Below are positions 10,260 through 19,807 of a stretch of DNA of 64,000 nucleotides, one piece after another. The DNA comes from Acidobacteriota bacterium (GTDB lineage: Bacteria > Acidobacteriota > Holophagae > Holophagales > Holophagaceae): assembly GCA_016195985.1 (NCBI GenBank), contig JACPYP010000028.1, forward strand, positions 1 through 64,000. The letters run 5' to 3'. The notes under the pieces were generated by a model that saw only the letters and a program-made list of their open reading frames with translations, searched no databases and had not been told where the DNA came from. The position numbers and the translations under genes are program-made. Positions within the stretch are counted from its first letter, which is position 1, and each line of letters opens with the position of its first letter.

Positions 10260-13200
10260 GCCCGCTCCCACTGCGCCTGAAGCGCGAGGAAGGGCGCCAG
10301 CCTCCGCCGGCCCACGTCGAGATCCTCCGCCTCCAGATCCTTCACCCGGGGCACGGGCCCCCGGAAGCTGGTGAGGGTGGCCCGGCCATCCTGATCGGTC
10401 TGATCCTGAATCCAATCCGCCAGGTCGGTGACGGGCCGGGAGGCCAGCAGGGCCTCGATGGGCAGGAGCCTGGGGGCCTCTTCCGCCAGGATGTCGCGGC
10501 ACCATTCCTCGAGCAGAGCCCGGGCCTCCGTCTGGGGCAGGGCGGGCAGCGGAAGCTGCCAGACCGCGGGGCCGGCGTCCCGGGGGGCGCTGTGCAGGCG
10601 GGCGGAACGCGGAACGCAATCGCCCGCGGCGCACAGGGCCACATGGCCGAGCCAGGCCCGCAGCGAGGCCAGGCGGTCCCGCTCCTTGGGGCCCTCCTTC
10701 CCGCACTCGGCGGTGGAAAGCAGCAGGAAGGCCCCGGAGCGAAGGGGTTCCGTGAGGCCTTCGAGCTGAATGGCTACGGGGCCCCGGGGATGGGCCGCGT
10801 CCAGCATCAAGGCGTCGTGATCCTCCAGAGGCAGGCCCTGGGTTTCCAAGGGCAGGCCTGCGCCGAAGCGATGCAGCTGGGTTCCGTGGGCATCACCGAC
10901 CAGTGCGGCCCAGGCCTGCAGCGTGTCCAGGTGGCGCTGGCTTTCGCCCTGGCTGAGGGGACCGATGGGCGCCTTGGCCTGGCTTTCGAGCCCGCGGCGC
11001 GTTTGCGCGTAGGCGGCCGCGAGGGGGGCCGCGAGGAGGGCATGGGTGGAAGCCGCGGACCAGAAGCTGCGGCGCAGAAGCCACCATTGGTCCAGGGGGC
11101 TGGAATCCACAGGGACATCCTCCACGTCGGCCGGATCTTCTTCCTCCTGACTGCGCACGCCCAGGCGGAGCGCCACGCCGCCCTGCACGGGGCACTCCAG
11201 CCAGCGGCGCAGGTCCCTGAGCGTGAGGCGCAGGCGGCTGGGCGGGGGCGCCTCGGCTTCGCCGATGGGCCCGCATCCCGCCACGCGGGTTTCGAGCGCT
11301 GCCTGGAGCGCGGCGTCGCCCCCGGCGGAAGCCAGGTGGCGGGGCAGGTCCCGCTGGCCGGTTTCCCGGCGGAGATGCTGGCCGAGCCACCGGGCCTCGG
11401 CCTCCCGCCGCGCGGCGGGGCTGTGGCAGGGCAGCGGATGGGGCAGCGGATGGGGGTGCGGGTGCGGCTGCGGATGGGGCTGCAGATCCGGAAATTGCGA
11501 CAGGTCGTGGCGATGGAGGGGCTGTTCGGGCAGGCAGGCGGCTTGCCACATGTCTCCGCCCAGGGTTTCCGACAGATCCCTCAGCAGGGGCGAAGGCTGC
11601 AGGGCTTCGCCGGTGGTGGCCTCGCGGCTGGGGTAGGTGCAGACGAGATGCTGGCGCGTGCAGAGCAGGGCCTCCAGGAACAGCTGCCGGTCCTGCTCGG
11701 GACGGGACACATCTCCGGCGCGGCGCGGGCTGGAGGCCACCAGATCGAGGGGATCGGGCCGCTCCGTTCCAGGGAAGAGGCCTTCGCCCAGGCCCATGAG
11801 AAAGAGCGCCTTGAAGGGAATGGCTCGCAGGGGCGTGTAGCAGCTCACCTGCACGCCGCGGCCCGGGGGCAGGGCGCTGTCGGCCATCAGCGCCTCCAGG
11901 GCGCCTTTCACGAGGCGGCGCAGGGCCTGGAAATCCAGGGCCACCCCGGGCAGCCCCGGCACCTGGAGCTGGGCGACCTTCTGAAGGGCCCTGCGCACCT
12001 TCTCGAAAGCTTCTGCCTCTCCTTCACTGGCGCTTCCCGGATCGGGGCCCAGGTAGGTTCGGAGGAACGTATCCAGCCGTTCCTCCCAGGCCGCGAGGGA
12101 AAAACGGCCTTGGGCCAGCGCCCGCAGATCCGCGGCGAGCGGTCCCAGAAGGGCCAGCAGGGCCGGAGATTCCGCGCGGCCCAGGGGCTGTCCCATGGGG
12201 CCCAGTTCCTCCATCACCTCGTCGTCCTTCATGAAGCGGCCCAGGGCCAGGCGCGTGAGCCCCTCATCCCAGGTCCAGCGCCCGCCCTCCACGTAGGTGC
12301 CCTCGGTCTCGGCGGCATCCAGCCGCGCCACGATGCCCGCCTGCTCGCAGAGCTGGCCCCACATATCTGGCGTGGCGCCCAGGCGCGCCTGAAGGAAGGG
12401 ATGGCTGACGGCCCGCAGCAGGCCGGCCCGGCTGAGGTCGCTCCCGGCGAGATCCAGCAGCAGCAGGCAGGCTTCCGCCAGATCGTGCAGGGCGCGGGAG
12501 GCGCCGAAGGCCCGGGCCCAGGGGATTTGATGGGCGCTGCGGAAGGCCGCGGCCAGGTGCTCCTGGTAGGCTTCCTGCTCCGCGGCGGGCACCAGCACGC
12601 CGATGTCGCCGAAGTGGAGATCGCCTCCGCTGTGCTGCACCAGATCCCAGATGAGGTTGGCGACGGCCTCCGCTTCACGGCGAGGCGATGGGCAGGGGAT
12701 GACGCGCAGGGAATCGTCTTCGGGGTCGGGGCCTTCCCAGGGTTCCGCATCCTCGGCGGAAGCCAGGACCCGGCGCTGGAGGCGCGGCAGCAGGCCCGTT
12801 CCGGCGGGGGCTTCGAAGCGGCCCAGGAAGTCGCCCTGGGCCAGGCCCGCCAGCAGCCGGAGCTGTTCCCGCGCAGGTCGGGCCCAGCGTTGCAGGATGA
12901 TTTCGACCCGATCCGAATGCAGGGCGAAGGGATCTTCGCCTTCTGGGGGGGCGCCATCGGGGGATGCGTCAGCGCCGCTTCCGGCGGGCCGCGCCCCGGG
13001 ATCCAGATCCCATGGCTCTTCGCAGGGGTTCACCAGGTAGAGGCGCACCGAGGCCCGGGTTCCCACCTGCGCCAGGGCATGGTGGAAGACCGGCGCCATG
13101 TGGCTCATGCCGAACAGGAACACGGCCTCGGGGAAGGGGGCTCGGGGAAAACTGGCATCCTCCAGCCAGTCGATGAGGGGCAGGGGCGGCTCCTTCAGCC

Positions 13201-13741
13201 CCTTCCAAGCGCGGCGCAACCGGCGCCAGAGGGCGCGTTGCCAGGCCTCCAGCGCGGCGGGCTCTGCGCCCCGGGCGGGGATCCCGCGGTCCCAGCTCCG
13301 GATCCAGTCCGGCCGCTGCAGCAGCAGACGCTCGAGGTGGTGGGAAAGGCGCTGGCCCAGCTGAATGGTCTTCAGGTCGACGGGTTCGCCTTCCAGGTAG
13401 GCGGTCAGGGGTTGGAGAGCTTCCTCCCGCGCGATGTCCGGATCCTGCAGCACGGACAGGACCGAGCCGAGGAGGGCGGTGCGGTCCAGCAGGGGCCGGT
13501 TGGCGTGGCGTTCCCAGAAGCCTTCCAGGTAGCAGAACTGCAGGTTCGCCACGGCGCCGAAGGCCTCGGCGAAGGAGGCCCGCAGGTAGTCCTTCACGTT
13601 GGGGTTAGGCACCACGATGGTGGCGGGTTTCCAGACGCCCTCCGCCCCCCGGAACAGGGCCAGGTCCAGCGCCAGCTGCGCCGCCAGGCTCTCGACCTGG
13701 TTGGCGTAGAAGACGTGGAGTCCGGAAGGCAATGAGGCCAT
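10256..13741 (-). CDS. recC: Exodeoxyribonuclease V gamma subunit RecC
   Basis: A 1161-residue RecC, the Chi-scanning subunit with an inactivated helicase fold. It begins LHVFYANQVESLAAQLA, typical of the family, and has the family motif IGVLVPAAEQEAY. First gene of the recCBD operon; its TGA overlaps the recB GTG. An unusual His-Pro repeat (PHPQPHPHPHPLPHPLP) lies near residue 760, encoded by a short tandem repeat, probably a surface loop. About 80 bp separate its ATG from the minus-strand yedK-like gene upstream, so this gap probably holds the recCBD promoter. Confidence 0.94.
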   Translation of the reverse strand: MASLPSGLHVFYANQVESLAAQLALDLALFRGAEGVWKPATIVVPNPNVKDYLRASFAEAFGAVANLQFCYLEGFWERHANRPLLDRTALLGSVLSVLQDPDIAREEALQPLTAYLEGEPVDLKTIQLGQRLSHHLERLLLQRPDWIRSWDRGIPARGAEPAALEAWQRALWRRLRRAWKGLKEPPLPLIDWLEDASFPRAPFPEAVFLFGMSHMAPVFHHALAQVGTRASVRLYLVNPCEEPWDLDPGARPAGSGADASPDGAPPEGEDPFALHSDRVEIILQRWARPAREQLRLLAGLAQGDFLGRFEAPAGTGLLPRLQRRVLASAEDAEPWEGPDPEDDSLRVIPCPSPRREAEAVANLIWDLVQHSGGDLHFGDIGVLVPAAEQEAYQEHLAAAFRSAHQIPWARAFGASRALHDLAEACLLLLDLAGSDLSRAGLLRAVSHPFLQARLGATPDMWGQLCEQAGIVARLDAAETEGTYVEGGRWTWDEGLTRLALGRFMKDDEVMEELGPMGQPLGRAESPALLALLGPLAADLRALAQGRFSLAAWEERLDTFLRTYLGPDPGSASEGEAEAFEKVRRALQKVAQLQVPGLPGVALDFQALRRLVKGALEALMADSALPPGRGVQVSCYTPLRAIPFKALFLMGLGEGLFPGTERPDPLDLVASSPRRAGDVSRPEQDRQLFLEALLCTRQHLVCTYPSREATTGEALQPSPLLRDLSETLGGDMWQAACLPEQPLHRHDLSQFPDLQPHPQPHPHPHPLPHPLPCHSPAARREAEARWLGQHLRRETGQRDLPRHLASAGGDAALQAALETRVAGCGPIGEAEAPPPSRLRLTLRDLRRWLECPVQGGVALRLGVRSQEEEDPADVEDVPVDSSPLDQWWLLRRSFWSAASTHALLAAPLAAAYAQTRRGLESQAKAPIGPLSQGESQRHLDTLQAWAALVGDAHGTQLHRFGAGLPLETQGLPLEDHDALMLDAAHPRGPVAIQLEGLTEPLRSGAFLLLSTAECGKEGPKERDRLASLRAWLGHVALCAAGDCVPRSARLHSAPRDAGPAVWQLPLPALPQTEARALLEEWCRDILAEEAPRLLPIEALLASRPVTDLADWIQDQTDQDGRATLTSFRGPVPRVKDLEAEDLDVGRRRLAPFLALQAQWERA

Positions 13742-13821
13742 GCCTCCACTCTAGAAGAAGCGTGTGGACAATGTTTGTCTGGGCGCGCCCGGCGTTTGTC
13801 CGGGCCTGTCCTGCGGAGCCC

Positions 13822-14415
13822 TCAGCGGGCCTGGATATCGATGGTCAGGGCAGCCCCCTCGGCCCGGAGCAGCGGGGTCAATTCCCGGGGCTGGGCAGCC
13901 GGATCGAGCCAGAGAGGCCAGGCCGCTTCGGGCAGGACCGCCGGCTGGCGCGCGGCGAACGGGGCCAGGGGACCCGCGGAGGGAACGGTGATGAGGCAGG
14001 TGCTGCACATGATTTCTCCATGGGGCCCCTGCCAGTCCTCCAGAAGGCCCGCGAGGACCAGGAGGCCGCCGGTCCGGCTGGCCGCCAGGGGGCCGGTCTC
14101 GGCGACGGGAAACCAGGAAACCGGGATGAGGCAGCGCTTCCGCCGGAAGGCACCCTGGAAGGTGCCGTTCACGGCCAGGGTTTCCGCGCGGGCGTGGGCG
14201 GGTTTCGGGGCCTCGTTGGGATCCGCCACCCAGGCCGGAATGAGGCCCCAGTGGGCGATCTCGATCTGGCGCTGGAGGCCCGCCTGCCGCACCACCAGGA
14301 CGGGGCTGCCGGGGCCGGCATCCCGCATGTCGATGCGGTCGAAGGGCGGGTTCGGCACCTTGAAGGTTTCGGCGAGGAGCGGCCCCTCGGCGATTAGGGT
14401 GAAGCGTCGGCACAT
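13822..14415 (-). CDS. SRAP (YedK/HMCES) family protein, divergent active site
   Basis: A 197-residue SOS-response-associated peptidase family protein. YedK/HMCES proteins shield abasic sites in single-stranded DNA by a thiazolidine crosslink through Cys2. Met1-Cys2-Arg3 (MCRRFTL) is present, as are an HARAET block (usually NARxET) and RCLIPV. The region that normally reads GFYEW is replaced by SWFPVAE, and the usual catalytic His motif (HxRMP) is replaced by FAARQPAVL. The crosslinking Cys is therefore kept while the Glu and His that assist reversal are not recognisable. It lies between recC and a metallopeptidase gene and is probably monocistronic. The family call is secure; activity is uncertain. 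Confidence 0.85.
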   Translation of the reverse strand: MCRRFTLIAEGPLLAETFKVPNPPFDRIDMRDAGPGSPVLVVRQAGLQRQIEIAHWGLIPAWVADPNEAPKPAHARAETLAVNGTFQGAFRRKRCLIPVSWFPVAETGPLAASRTGGLLVLAGLLEDWQGPHGEIMCSTCLITVPSAGPLAPFAARQPAVLPEAAWPLWLDPAAQPRELTPLLRAEGAALTIDIQAR

Positions 14416-14611
14416 GGCTCCAGGGTACCCGGCCCTCTAACGAGAACCGTTGGCGGGCCGGGACCGTAGGCCCTGAAAGGTGCGCCGACATGCGGGGAAT
14501 CGCCCTGATCCGCGCCCTGATCCGCGTCCTTGGCGCCACGTCGCGCCGCCGCGCATCCGGCGATGTGTTCCGGCCCCATCCCAGGTACAGTCCAAGGTCA
14601 TAGGAGCCGAG

Positions 14612-15844
14612 ATGACGCTTGGGGATGGGGCCATCGACTACGTGAACCTGGTGCTGGCGGTGGGCCGCCACGACGCCAACTTCGTGGACGCCTACTATGG
14701 GCCCGAGGCCTGGAAGGCCGTGGCCGAGGCCGGGGAGCCGCGGCCCCTCGCCGCGCTTCGCGCCGAGGCCCAGCGGCTGCTCGAAGGCGTGGCCACGGTG
14801 GCCGTCAATGAGGGTGAAGCCATCCGTCGTGACTACCTGCTGGGCCAGCTGGGCGCCGTGGAGGCGCACATCGCCCGCTTGCAGGGCCATGTCTTCAGCT
14901 TCGAGGATGAGGCGGAGGCCCTCTACCAGGTGCGTCCGGCCCCCGTCCCCGAGGCGGCCTTCGAGGCGGCCCTGGCCCGCCTCGACCAGATCCTTCCGGG
15001 AAGCGGCTCTGTCCAGGACCGCTACCAGCAGGCGCGGGGCAAGGTGCTCGTGCCTGTGGACCGGGTGGACGCTGTCTTCCAGGCGGCCATCGCCGAGGCC
15101 CGGGAACGCACCCGGAAGCACGCGACCCTGCCCGCCACGGACCAGTTCCGCGTGGAGTACGTGACGGGCAAATCCTGGTCCGCCTACAACTGGTACCAGG
15201 GCGGGGGCCGCTCTGTGATCCAGGTGAACCTGGACCTGCCCATCGCCATGGACCGCGCGCTGGATCTGGCGGCCCACGAGGGCTATCCCGGCCACTATGT
15301 CTACAACGCGCTGCTGGAACAACGCTTCGCCCGGCCCGAGCCCGAAGGCAGAGGCTGGGTGGAATTCACGGTGTACCCGCTGTTCTCGCCCCAGTCCCTC
15401 ATCGCCGAAGGTACGGCCAACTTCGGCATCGAGGTGGCCTTCCCGGGCGAGGAGCGCCTGGCCTTCGAGCGGGACGCGCTCTTTCCCTTGGCGGGCCTCG
15501 ATCCCGCCGAGGCCGAACGCTGGGCCCGCGTGCAGGTGGAGATGAAGACGCTGGCCTTCGCCGACAACGAGGCCGCCCGCGGCTACTTGGATGGGGCGAT
15601 GGACCGCGCCCAGGCCGAGGCCTTCCTGGTGAAGTACTCCTTGCGCACCGGGGGCCAGGCCGCCCAGCGCCTGCGCTTCATCGACACCTATCGCAGCTAC
15701 GTTATCAACTACAACCTGGGCGAACAGCTGGTGCGCGATTGGGTGAACCGGAAGGGCGGCACCGCCGATCAGCCCGGGCGCCGGTGGGAAGCCTTCGTGG
15801 ATCTCATCTCCAGCCCGCGGCTGCCCAAGGCGCTGGGTTTCTGA
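14612..15844 (+). CDS. DUF885-like metallopeptidase
   Basis: A 410-residue protein starting at the ATG at 14612, preceded by AGGAG. The segment AAHEGYPGHYVYN carries the HExxxxH-like HEGYPGH signature typical of DUF885 proteins, a zinc-metallopeptidase-like family. A downstream Glu in LIAEGTANFGIE could be the third metal ligand. It has no signal peptide, so it is probably cytoplasmic. The mid region (SWSAYNWYQGGGRSVIQVN) also fits the family. Substrate is unknown. It is transcribed alone, divergent from the SRAP gene. Confidence 0.75.
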   Translation: MTLGDGAIDYVNLVLAVGRHDANFVDAYYGPEAWKAVAEAGEPRPLAALRAEAQRLLEGVATVAVNEGEAIRRDYLLGQLGAVEAHIARLQGHVFSFEDEAEALYQVRPAPVPEAAFEAALARLDQILPGSGSVQDRYQQARGKVLVPVDRVDAVFQAAIAEARERTRKHATLPATDQFRVEYVTGKSWSAYNWYQGGGRSVIQVNLDLPIAMDRALDLAAHEGYPGHYVYNALLEQRFARPEPEGRGWVEFTVYPLFSPQSLIAEGTANFGIEVAFPGEERLAFERDALFPLAGLDPAEAERWARVQVEMKTLAFADNEAARGYLDGAMDRAQAEAFLVKYSLRTGGQAAQRLRFIDTYRSYVINYNLGEQLVRDWVNRKGGTADQPGRRWEAFVDLISSPRLPKALGF

Positions 15845-15953
15845 ATCAGGCAGGGTCAGCGCCGGGAAAAACAAGAGAGGCCGGTTTCGGAAAGGGGTAG
15901 ACTGGGGACCCCCTTTTAGCACCTTGTGACGCTTCAATCTGGAGTCGGTCGGA

Positions 15954-16715
15954 ATGGTTGCCTTCCCCTCGCGCAGGCTGATCCACAATCTGAATGAGAT
16001 CAAGCGCCTGGAGACCCGCCACTTCGTGCGGCTGGGCCAGGGCGAGGCGAAGACGGCGACGGTCTGCGGTGGCGAGCTGAAGGCCTTGGCCCTGCACTAC
16101 AAGACCTACCTGGGCTCACGTCGACTGGGCCTCGACGCCAAGGCCTACCGGGACATCGAGGCCTATTTCGGCTGTGTGGCCCAGGCCATGGACCAGCTGC
16201 GGGCCTGCCTCCAGGATCAGCCGCGCAGCCTGAAGCGGCTCCTCGATACCTATGAGCATGGCCACTCGGCCTGGACCCGGGACGGCAGCCGCCGCGCCGT
16301 GGACGCCAACAACACCATCATGCAGCTCTGGCAGGACAGCCATGCCGCCGGTTGGTTCGCAGCGCCTTCCTCTGGAGAAGGCGAACCGGGAGCCGCTCCG
16401 GAAAACCGCCAGGAGGAGCTGATGCGTCTGGCCAGCCTCATGCGCCACTTATCCGGCATCTATCACGGCCTTCAGGAACAGCCCCAAGCCCAGCGGGAGG
16501 AGCCTCGCCCAGCCTTCGACGAGAAGGATGCCCTGGTGTTCAACCTGGCCGAGCTGATCAAGAAGAAGGCCAGGCCCGTGCTGCACACCGTGGGCATCGC
16601 CGCCTCGATCCACGAATGGGCTACAGGCGATCAACATTCCCAACAGGCCCGCTTCCAGGCCGCCTACCAGACCTGGAAGAGCCGGCCCGACCCCGGGCTT
16701 CAGACCCGGAGCTGA
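15954..16715 (+). CDS. Protein of unknown function
   Basis: A 253-residue, mostly helical, soluble protein that I do not recognise. It has no signal peptide or membrane segment. The N-terminal half is rich in Arg, Lys and Leu with regularly spaced Tyr; the C-terminal half is more charged and contains EKDALVFNLAELIKKKARPVLHT. The start at 15954 has GGAG upstream at reasonable distance, and codon use and GC match its neighbours. It ends 16 bp from the convergent mobA gene. No function can be assigned. Confidence 0.7.
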   Translation: MVAFPSRRLIHNLNEIKRLETRHFVRLGQGEAKTATVCGGELKALALHYKTYLGSRRLGLDAKAYRDIEAYFGCVAQAMDQLRACLQDQPRSLKRLLDTYEHGHSAWTRDGSRRAVDANNTIMQLWQDSHAAGWFAAPSSGEGEPGAAPENRQEELMRLASLMRHLSGIYHGLQEQPQAQREEPRPAFDEKDALVFNLAELIKKKARPVLHTVGIAASIHEWATGDQHSQQARFQAAYQTWKSRPDPGLQTRS

Positions 16716-16731
16716 GGAGACACTGCCCGGT

Positions 16732-17301
16732 TCAGGGGCCTTCCTCCTCGAAGCGCTTTTTCTCCTCCGGCGTATCCACGTCGCGCCAGCCCGGCAGACC
16801 GCTGTCGAGGACGCGGTGGGGCAGGGATTCCGCCAGGCGCCACAGCGAGCGCGCCTGGGAGGCGGCGAGGGCCGGGCGCAGGCCGTGGGGCAGGAAGCCG
16901 CCCAGCGGCTGGAGGCGGCCCTCGGACCTTCCGAGCACCCAGCGGCCGTGGCCGGGGTCCGCCTGAAAGGCCTGCTCCGCCCAGGAACGCAGGTCCTCCG
17001 ACTGCCACCGCACCTGGTCGCAGGCCACCACCCACCAGAGGTCCACGGCCGGCGCGGGACGGCTCGCCCAGTGGGCCAGAGCCGCGGCCGGGCCCTGGCG
17101 GGGATCCTCCACCACCTCGAGGCCGGGGTGGTCGCGCAGGGGCTCTCCCAGCACCTGGATGGGGCCTTCGGGAAAGACTGACCGGAACACCGTGACCAGA
17201 TGGCTGCCCCAGGAGACCCCCGAGGGATGCGCCAGTCCATGTTTGGGGGCTCCCAGGCGCGAACCCTGGCCTCCCGTGAGAAGCAGCAACCCGGCCTTCA
17301 T
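16732..17301 (-). CDS. mobA: Molybdenum cofactor guanylyltransferase MobA
   Basis: A 189-residue NTP-transferase that attaches GMP to molybdopterin. The N-terminal nucleotide-binding motif reads LLTGGQGSRLGAPKHG, the MobA form of LxxGxSxRMGxxK. The later WVVACDQV matches the Asp of the metal-binding VxxCDxP motif. I chose the ATG at 17301 so that the protein begins MKAGLLLLTGG; the longer frame adds a non-homologous extension into mobB. It directly follows mobB (10 bp gap), so the pair is probably one transcript. It is somewhat divergent (SRLG rather than SRMG). Confidence 0.85.
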   Translation of the reverse strand: MKAGLLLLTGGQGSRLGAPKHGLAHPSGVSWGSHLVTVFRSVFPEGPIQVLGEPLRDHPGLEVVEDPRQGPAAALAHWASRPAPAVDLWWVVACDQVRWQSEDLRSWAEQAFQADPGHGRWVLGRSEGRLQPLGGFLPHGLRPALAASQARSLWRLAESLPHRVLDSGLPGWRDVDTPEEKKRFEEEGP

Positions 17302-17311
17302 GTCCTGGCTC

Positions 17312-17818
17312 TCATGTTCGGGCCTGTCCCGAACCATGGGCCAGGATGAACTCGGCCACGGCGCCGGGATCGTTCAGGTCCAGCCTGGGGATCTTCAAAC
17401 CCGGCAGGGGGACGTCGCTGGCGACGGCGACGATGTCGGGATCGTCCGGGCAGAGCAGCGGCTTGCCTTCGGATTGGCGGTGGATCTCGATCTTCGGATG
17501 GGGGTGGGTCTTGAATCCTTCGATGAGCAGCAGGTCCACGGGCGTCATGCGTTCGATGAGGGATTCGATGCTGGGTTCGGGCTCCTCCCGCGATTCGTGC
17601 ATCAGCACCCAGCGGGAGGACGTGACCACCAGCACCTCCGAGGCCCCGGCCTCCCGGTGCCGGAAGGAATCCTTGCCCGGCACGTCCACGTCGAAGCGGT
17701 GGTGCGCATGTTTCATGGTCGACACCCTGAGGCCGCGCTCCCGGAGAATCGGCAGCACCTCCACCACCAGGCTGGTCTTCCCGCTGCCGCTCCAACCCAC
17801 GATGCCCATGATCTTCAT
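17312..17818 (-). CDS. mobB: Molybdopterin-guanine dinucleotide biosynthesis protein MobB
   Basis: A 168-residue P-loop GTPase-like adaptor of Mo-cofactor maturation. Walker A is GWSGSGKTSL at about residues 7-16, followed by the family motif STMKHAHHRFDVD and later LLLIEGFK. The start at 17818 (MKIMGIVGW) removes a ten-residue unrelated extension. It is placed immediately upstream of mobA, the usual pairing. Confidence 0.92.
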   Translation of the reverse strand: MKIMGIVGWSGSGKTSLVVEVLPILRERGLRVSTMKHAHHRFDVDVPGKDSFRHREAGASEVLVVTSSRWVLMHESREEPEPSIESLIERMTPVDLLLIEGFKTHPHPKIEIHRQSEGKPLLCPDDPDIVAVASDVPLPGLKIPRLDLNDPGAVAEFILAHGSGQART

Positions 17819-17897
17819 TGTCCGGCCCCATCGATGCCAACCCACCATTCATGCACGCGGAGCGGCTTTCCGGAAGGTGGGCGGCCATGGGGCCCTC

Positions 17898-18767
17898 TTA
17901 GTCCGGTCCAAGTCCCCGCTCAAAGGCGGCGAGCAGCACGTCTGCTTCGGAGGCGCGAGCATCCGGCTCGATCCCCTGATATCCCCGAAGCATGCCGTCG
18001 AGCAACCGGTCCCGAGCGCCCGGGGCCAGGATGGCCACCAACCACTGGCTCAACCGGCCATCAACCATTTCCGCGACCTGCCGTCCCAGGATCCAGGCTC
18101 CGGCGGGCTCCGGCCTGAATTCGTAGCGGGCCATGGCTTCGGGATAGGCGTCGAAGAGCTGCTCGTCGGTCAGAGTGCCGCCGTGGTGGCGGAGCAGTTC
18201 ATAGAAGTCGGCCGCGTCCCTCCCACGGGTCCTGATGGCGCGGTCTCCGTGAGCCACGAGCTTGAGAAGGGCTTGGCCTGCGGCAGACGCCATGGGGATG
18301 CCGCGGGACTTGCCGATCCTCAACCGGATGGCGCTGGCCAGGGCCTGCTCGTAACCCAGCACGTGCATGACATGGGTTCCATCCGGAGGCCAGGTGATGG
18401 AACCGTCCGGCCCCGCGATACCGCCGAAAGGCATGAGATCGACTCGGGTATCGAGCCCTGTTCCGGCATCCGTGTGGATGACGCGCTGGGTTTCCTTTCC
18501 GTCCTTCCTGAACCTTCCGCCTGCGACGAGGGCGGCCCTCACTGCCTCGTAAGACGCCCAATCCCTCACGGTGACGCCGAAATCCAGGTCGGTGGTTTTC
18601 CGCCCGCTCGCGCAGCCATGGCCGTGATGCAGAAGGATCTCCCGGGCCATGGCACCGCTGAGGAGATAGGGGACTCCTTGGATCTGGAGCGCCTCGTCCA
18701 GGTCTCTCAGGAGCCCTGCGACATGGGGTTCAAGGGGGCGTTTAAGCTCCAGCCAGGAGGTCGTCAT
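17898..18767 (-). CDS. AbiEii-like nucleotidyltransferase (type IV TA toxin-like)
   Basis: A 289-residue DNA polymerase beta-fold nucleotidyltransferase. The signature is spread over YLLSGAMAREILLHH and KTTDLDFGV, where DLDF supplies the two catalytic Asp; a third acidic residue is probably in DTRVDLMPF. AbiEii-type toxins are GTP- or NTP-dependent nucleotidyltransferases that inhibit growth, and relatives such as MenT modify tRNA acceptor ends. The gene overlaps the preceding antitoxin-like gene by 26 bp, which implies translational coupling. It lies 6 kb from the tRNA array on the other strand; a link is only speculation. Confidence 0.8.
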   Translation of the reverse strand: MTTSWLELKRPLEPHVAGLLRDLDEALQIQGVPYLLSGAMAREILLHHGHGCASGRKTTDLDFGVTVRDWASYEAVRAALVAGGRFRKDGKETQRVIHTDAGTGLDTRVDLMPFGGIAGPDGSITWPPDGTHVMHVLGYEQALASAIRLRIGKSRGIPMASAAGQALLKLVAHGDRAIRTRGRDAADFYELLRHHGGTLTDEQLFDAYPEAMARYEFRPEPAGAWILGRQVAEMVDGRLSQWLVAILAPGARDRLLDGMLRGYQGIEPDARASEADVLLAAFERGLGPD

Positions 18768-19806
18768 GAATCCCTTCCGCTTCCGCGCGAGTGCGGGGGT
18801 CGCCGCTGTTCGCCAGATCCGCGTAGATCAAGAGGGCCGGGGCCAGGCCTTTCTTCTGGCCCGGAGCCTCGTGAACCGGCCAGAAGGCATCCAGGATCTC
18901 GATGGGGCCTTGGGCATCGGCGCGGAGCCGGTGGGCGGCGAGAAAATCCGTCCGGTCCGCGGGAAGGTAAATCGTCGCGGTGGCCGGAGCGAGGTTGCCG
19001 CGCCACTTCGCTGCGGCCACTTCGCCGCCCCAGCAACCCCCAAACCTTGCGGGATCCGCCTCCTTCCACCAAGGCTCATCCGCGGCGCGGTACCGCTTGG
19101 GATTCAGCTTGTTCCTGAGGCGCAGGGGATAATTCATGGCCCAGATCGTCATGGCGCGTTCGCGGTCCAGCCAGCGCCTGGTTCCATCGTCCATCTGGGC
19201 GATCAATCCCTGCAGCCGTAAATCCGTCAGGATCCGGCCCACGGTGCCGAGCGCCACGCCTGCGGCCCCGGCGATGTCCCGGTAGGTGGCGTTCAGCAGG
19301 CCTGTGGTGACCAGGAGGGCGAAAACGACCTTCAAGCCGGTGCGGTCGAAGGCCCGGGCCGGCTTCTCCCGCCGGGCCATGTCGCCCCGGGCCTTTTTCC
19401 CCTGGATGAGCACGAAGAGCCCATCTTGATCCAGGTAGGCGTTCCCTGCGGCGTCCATGAACTGCAGCCGCATCTGGCGGCAGTGTTCGGCCATCTTTGA
19501 AGTCAGGTGATTCGTAATCAGCAGGGCGCTTCCTCCCTCAGCCAGCCGTTCCGGCCCCCCATGCGAGGCCAGTTGGTTGAAGGCCAGGAGGGCCATCTGA
19601 CGATCCACGTTTTTTTTGACCTCGACCCAGCAGGCCACTTCCCGCCCTTCGTGGGTGATGACGATCTGCGCGTCTGGCCGCCAATGCGGGAGAGCCGTGT
19701 AGGCCACCTCGGGCCGGGCCTCTTCGCGGACTTCCAAACCCGTGTTCTCCCTGAATTGATCCAGGGCCTGTCTCAGGATGTGGCTTTCGGTCGGCGGAAG
19801 GGGCAT
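18742..19806 (-). CDS. AbiEi-like antitoxin with winged-helix domain
   Basis: A 354-residue protein placed as the antitoxin partner of the following nucleotidyltransferase. The first 130 residues contain a possible nuclease-like or sensing segment (CWVEVKKNVDRQMALLAFNQL). A winged-helix region lies at about 165-215 (TYRDIAGAAGVALGTVGRILTDL), and the C-terminal half resembles AbiEi-type domains. A nested dyad sits directly upstream of the start, fitting autorepression by a DNA-binding antitoxin. Length is larger than classic AbiEi (about 270 residues). Confidence 0.72.
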   Translation of the reverse strand: MPLPPTESHILRQALDQFRENTGLEVREEARPEVAYTALPHWRPDAQIVITHEGREVACWVEVKKNVDRQMALLAFNQLASHGGPERLAEGGSALLITNHLTSKMAEHCRQMRLQFMDAAGNAYLDQDGLFVLIQGKKARGDMARREKPARAFDRTGLKVVFALLVTTGLLNATYRDIAGAAGVALGTVGRILTDLRLQGLIAQMDDGTRRWLDRERAMTIWAMNYPLRLRNKLNPKRYRAADEPWWKEADPARFGGCWGGEVAAAKWRGNLAPATATIYLPADRTDFLAAHRLRADAQGPIEILDAFWPVHEAPGQKKGLAPALLIYADLANSGDPRTRAEAEGIHDDLLAGA

Positions 19807-19807
19807 G

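Noticed and set aside
10260-10706. N-terminal extension of recB into recC
   Set aside because: It runs antiparallel to nothing new but in a shifted frame of recC; the GTG at 10259 gives the normal RecB start and a GTGA overlap.
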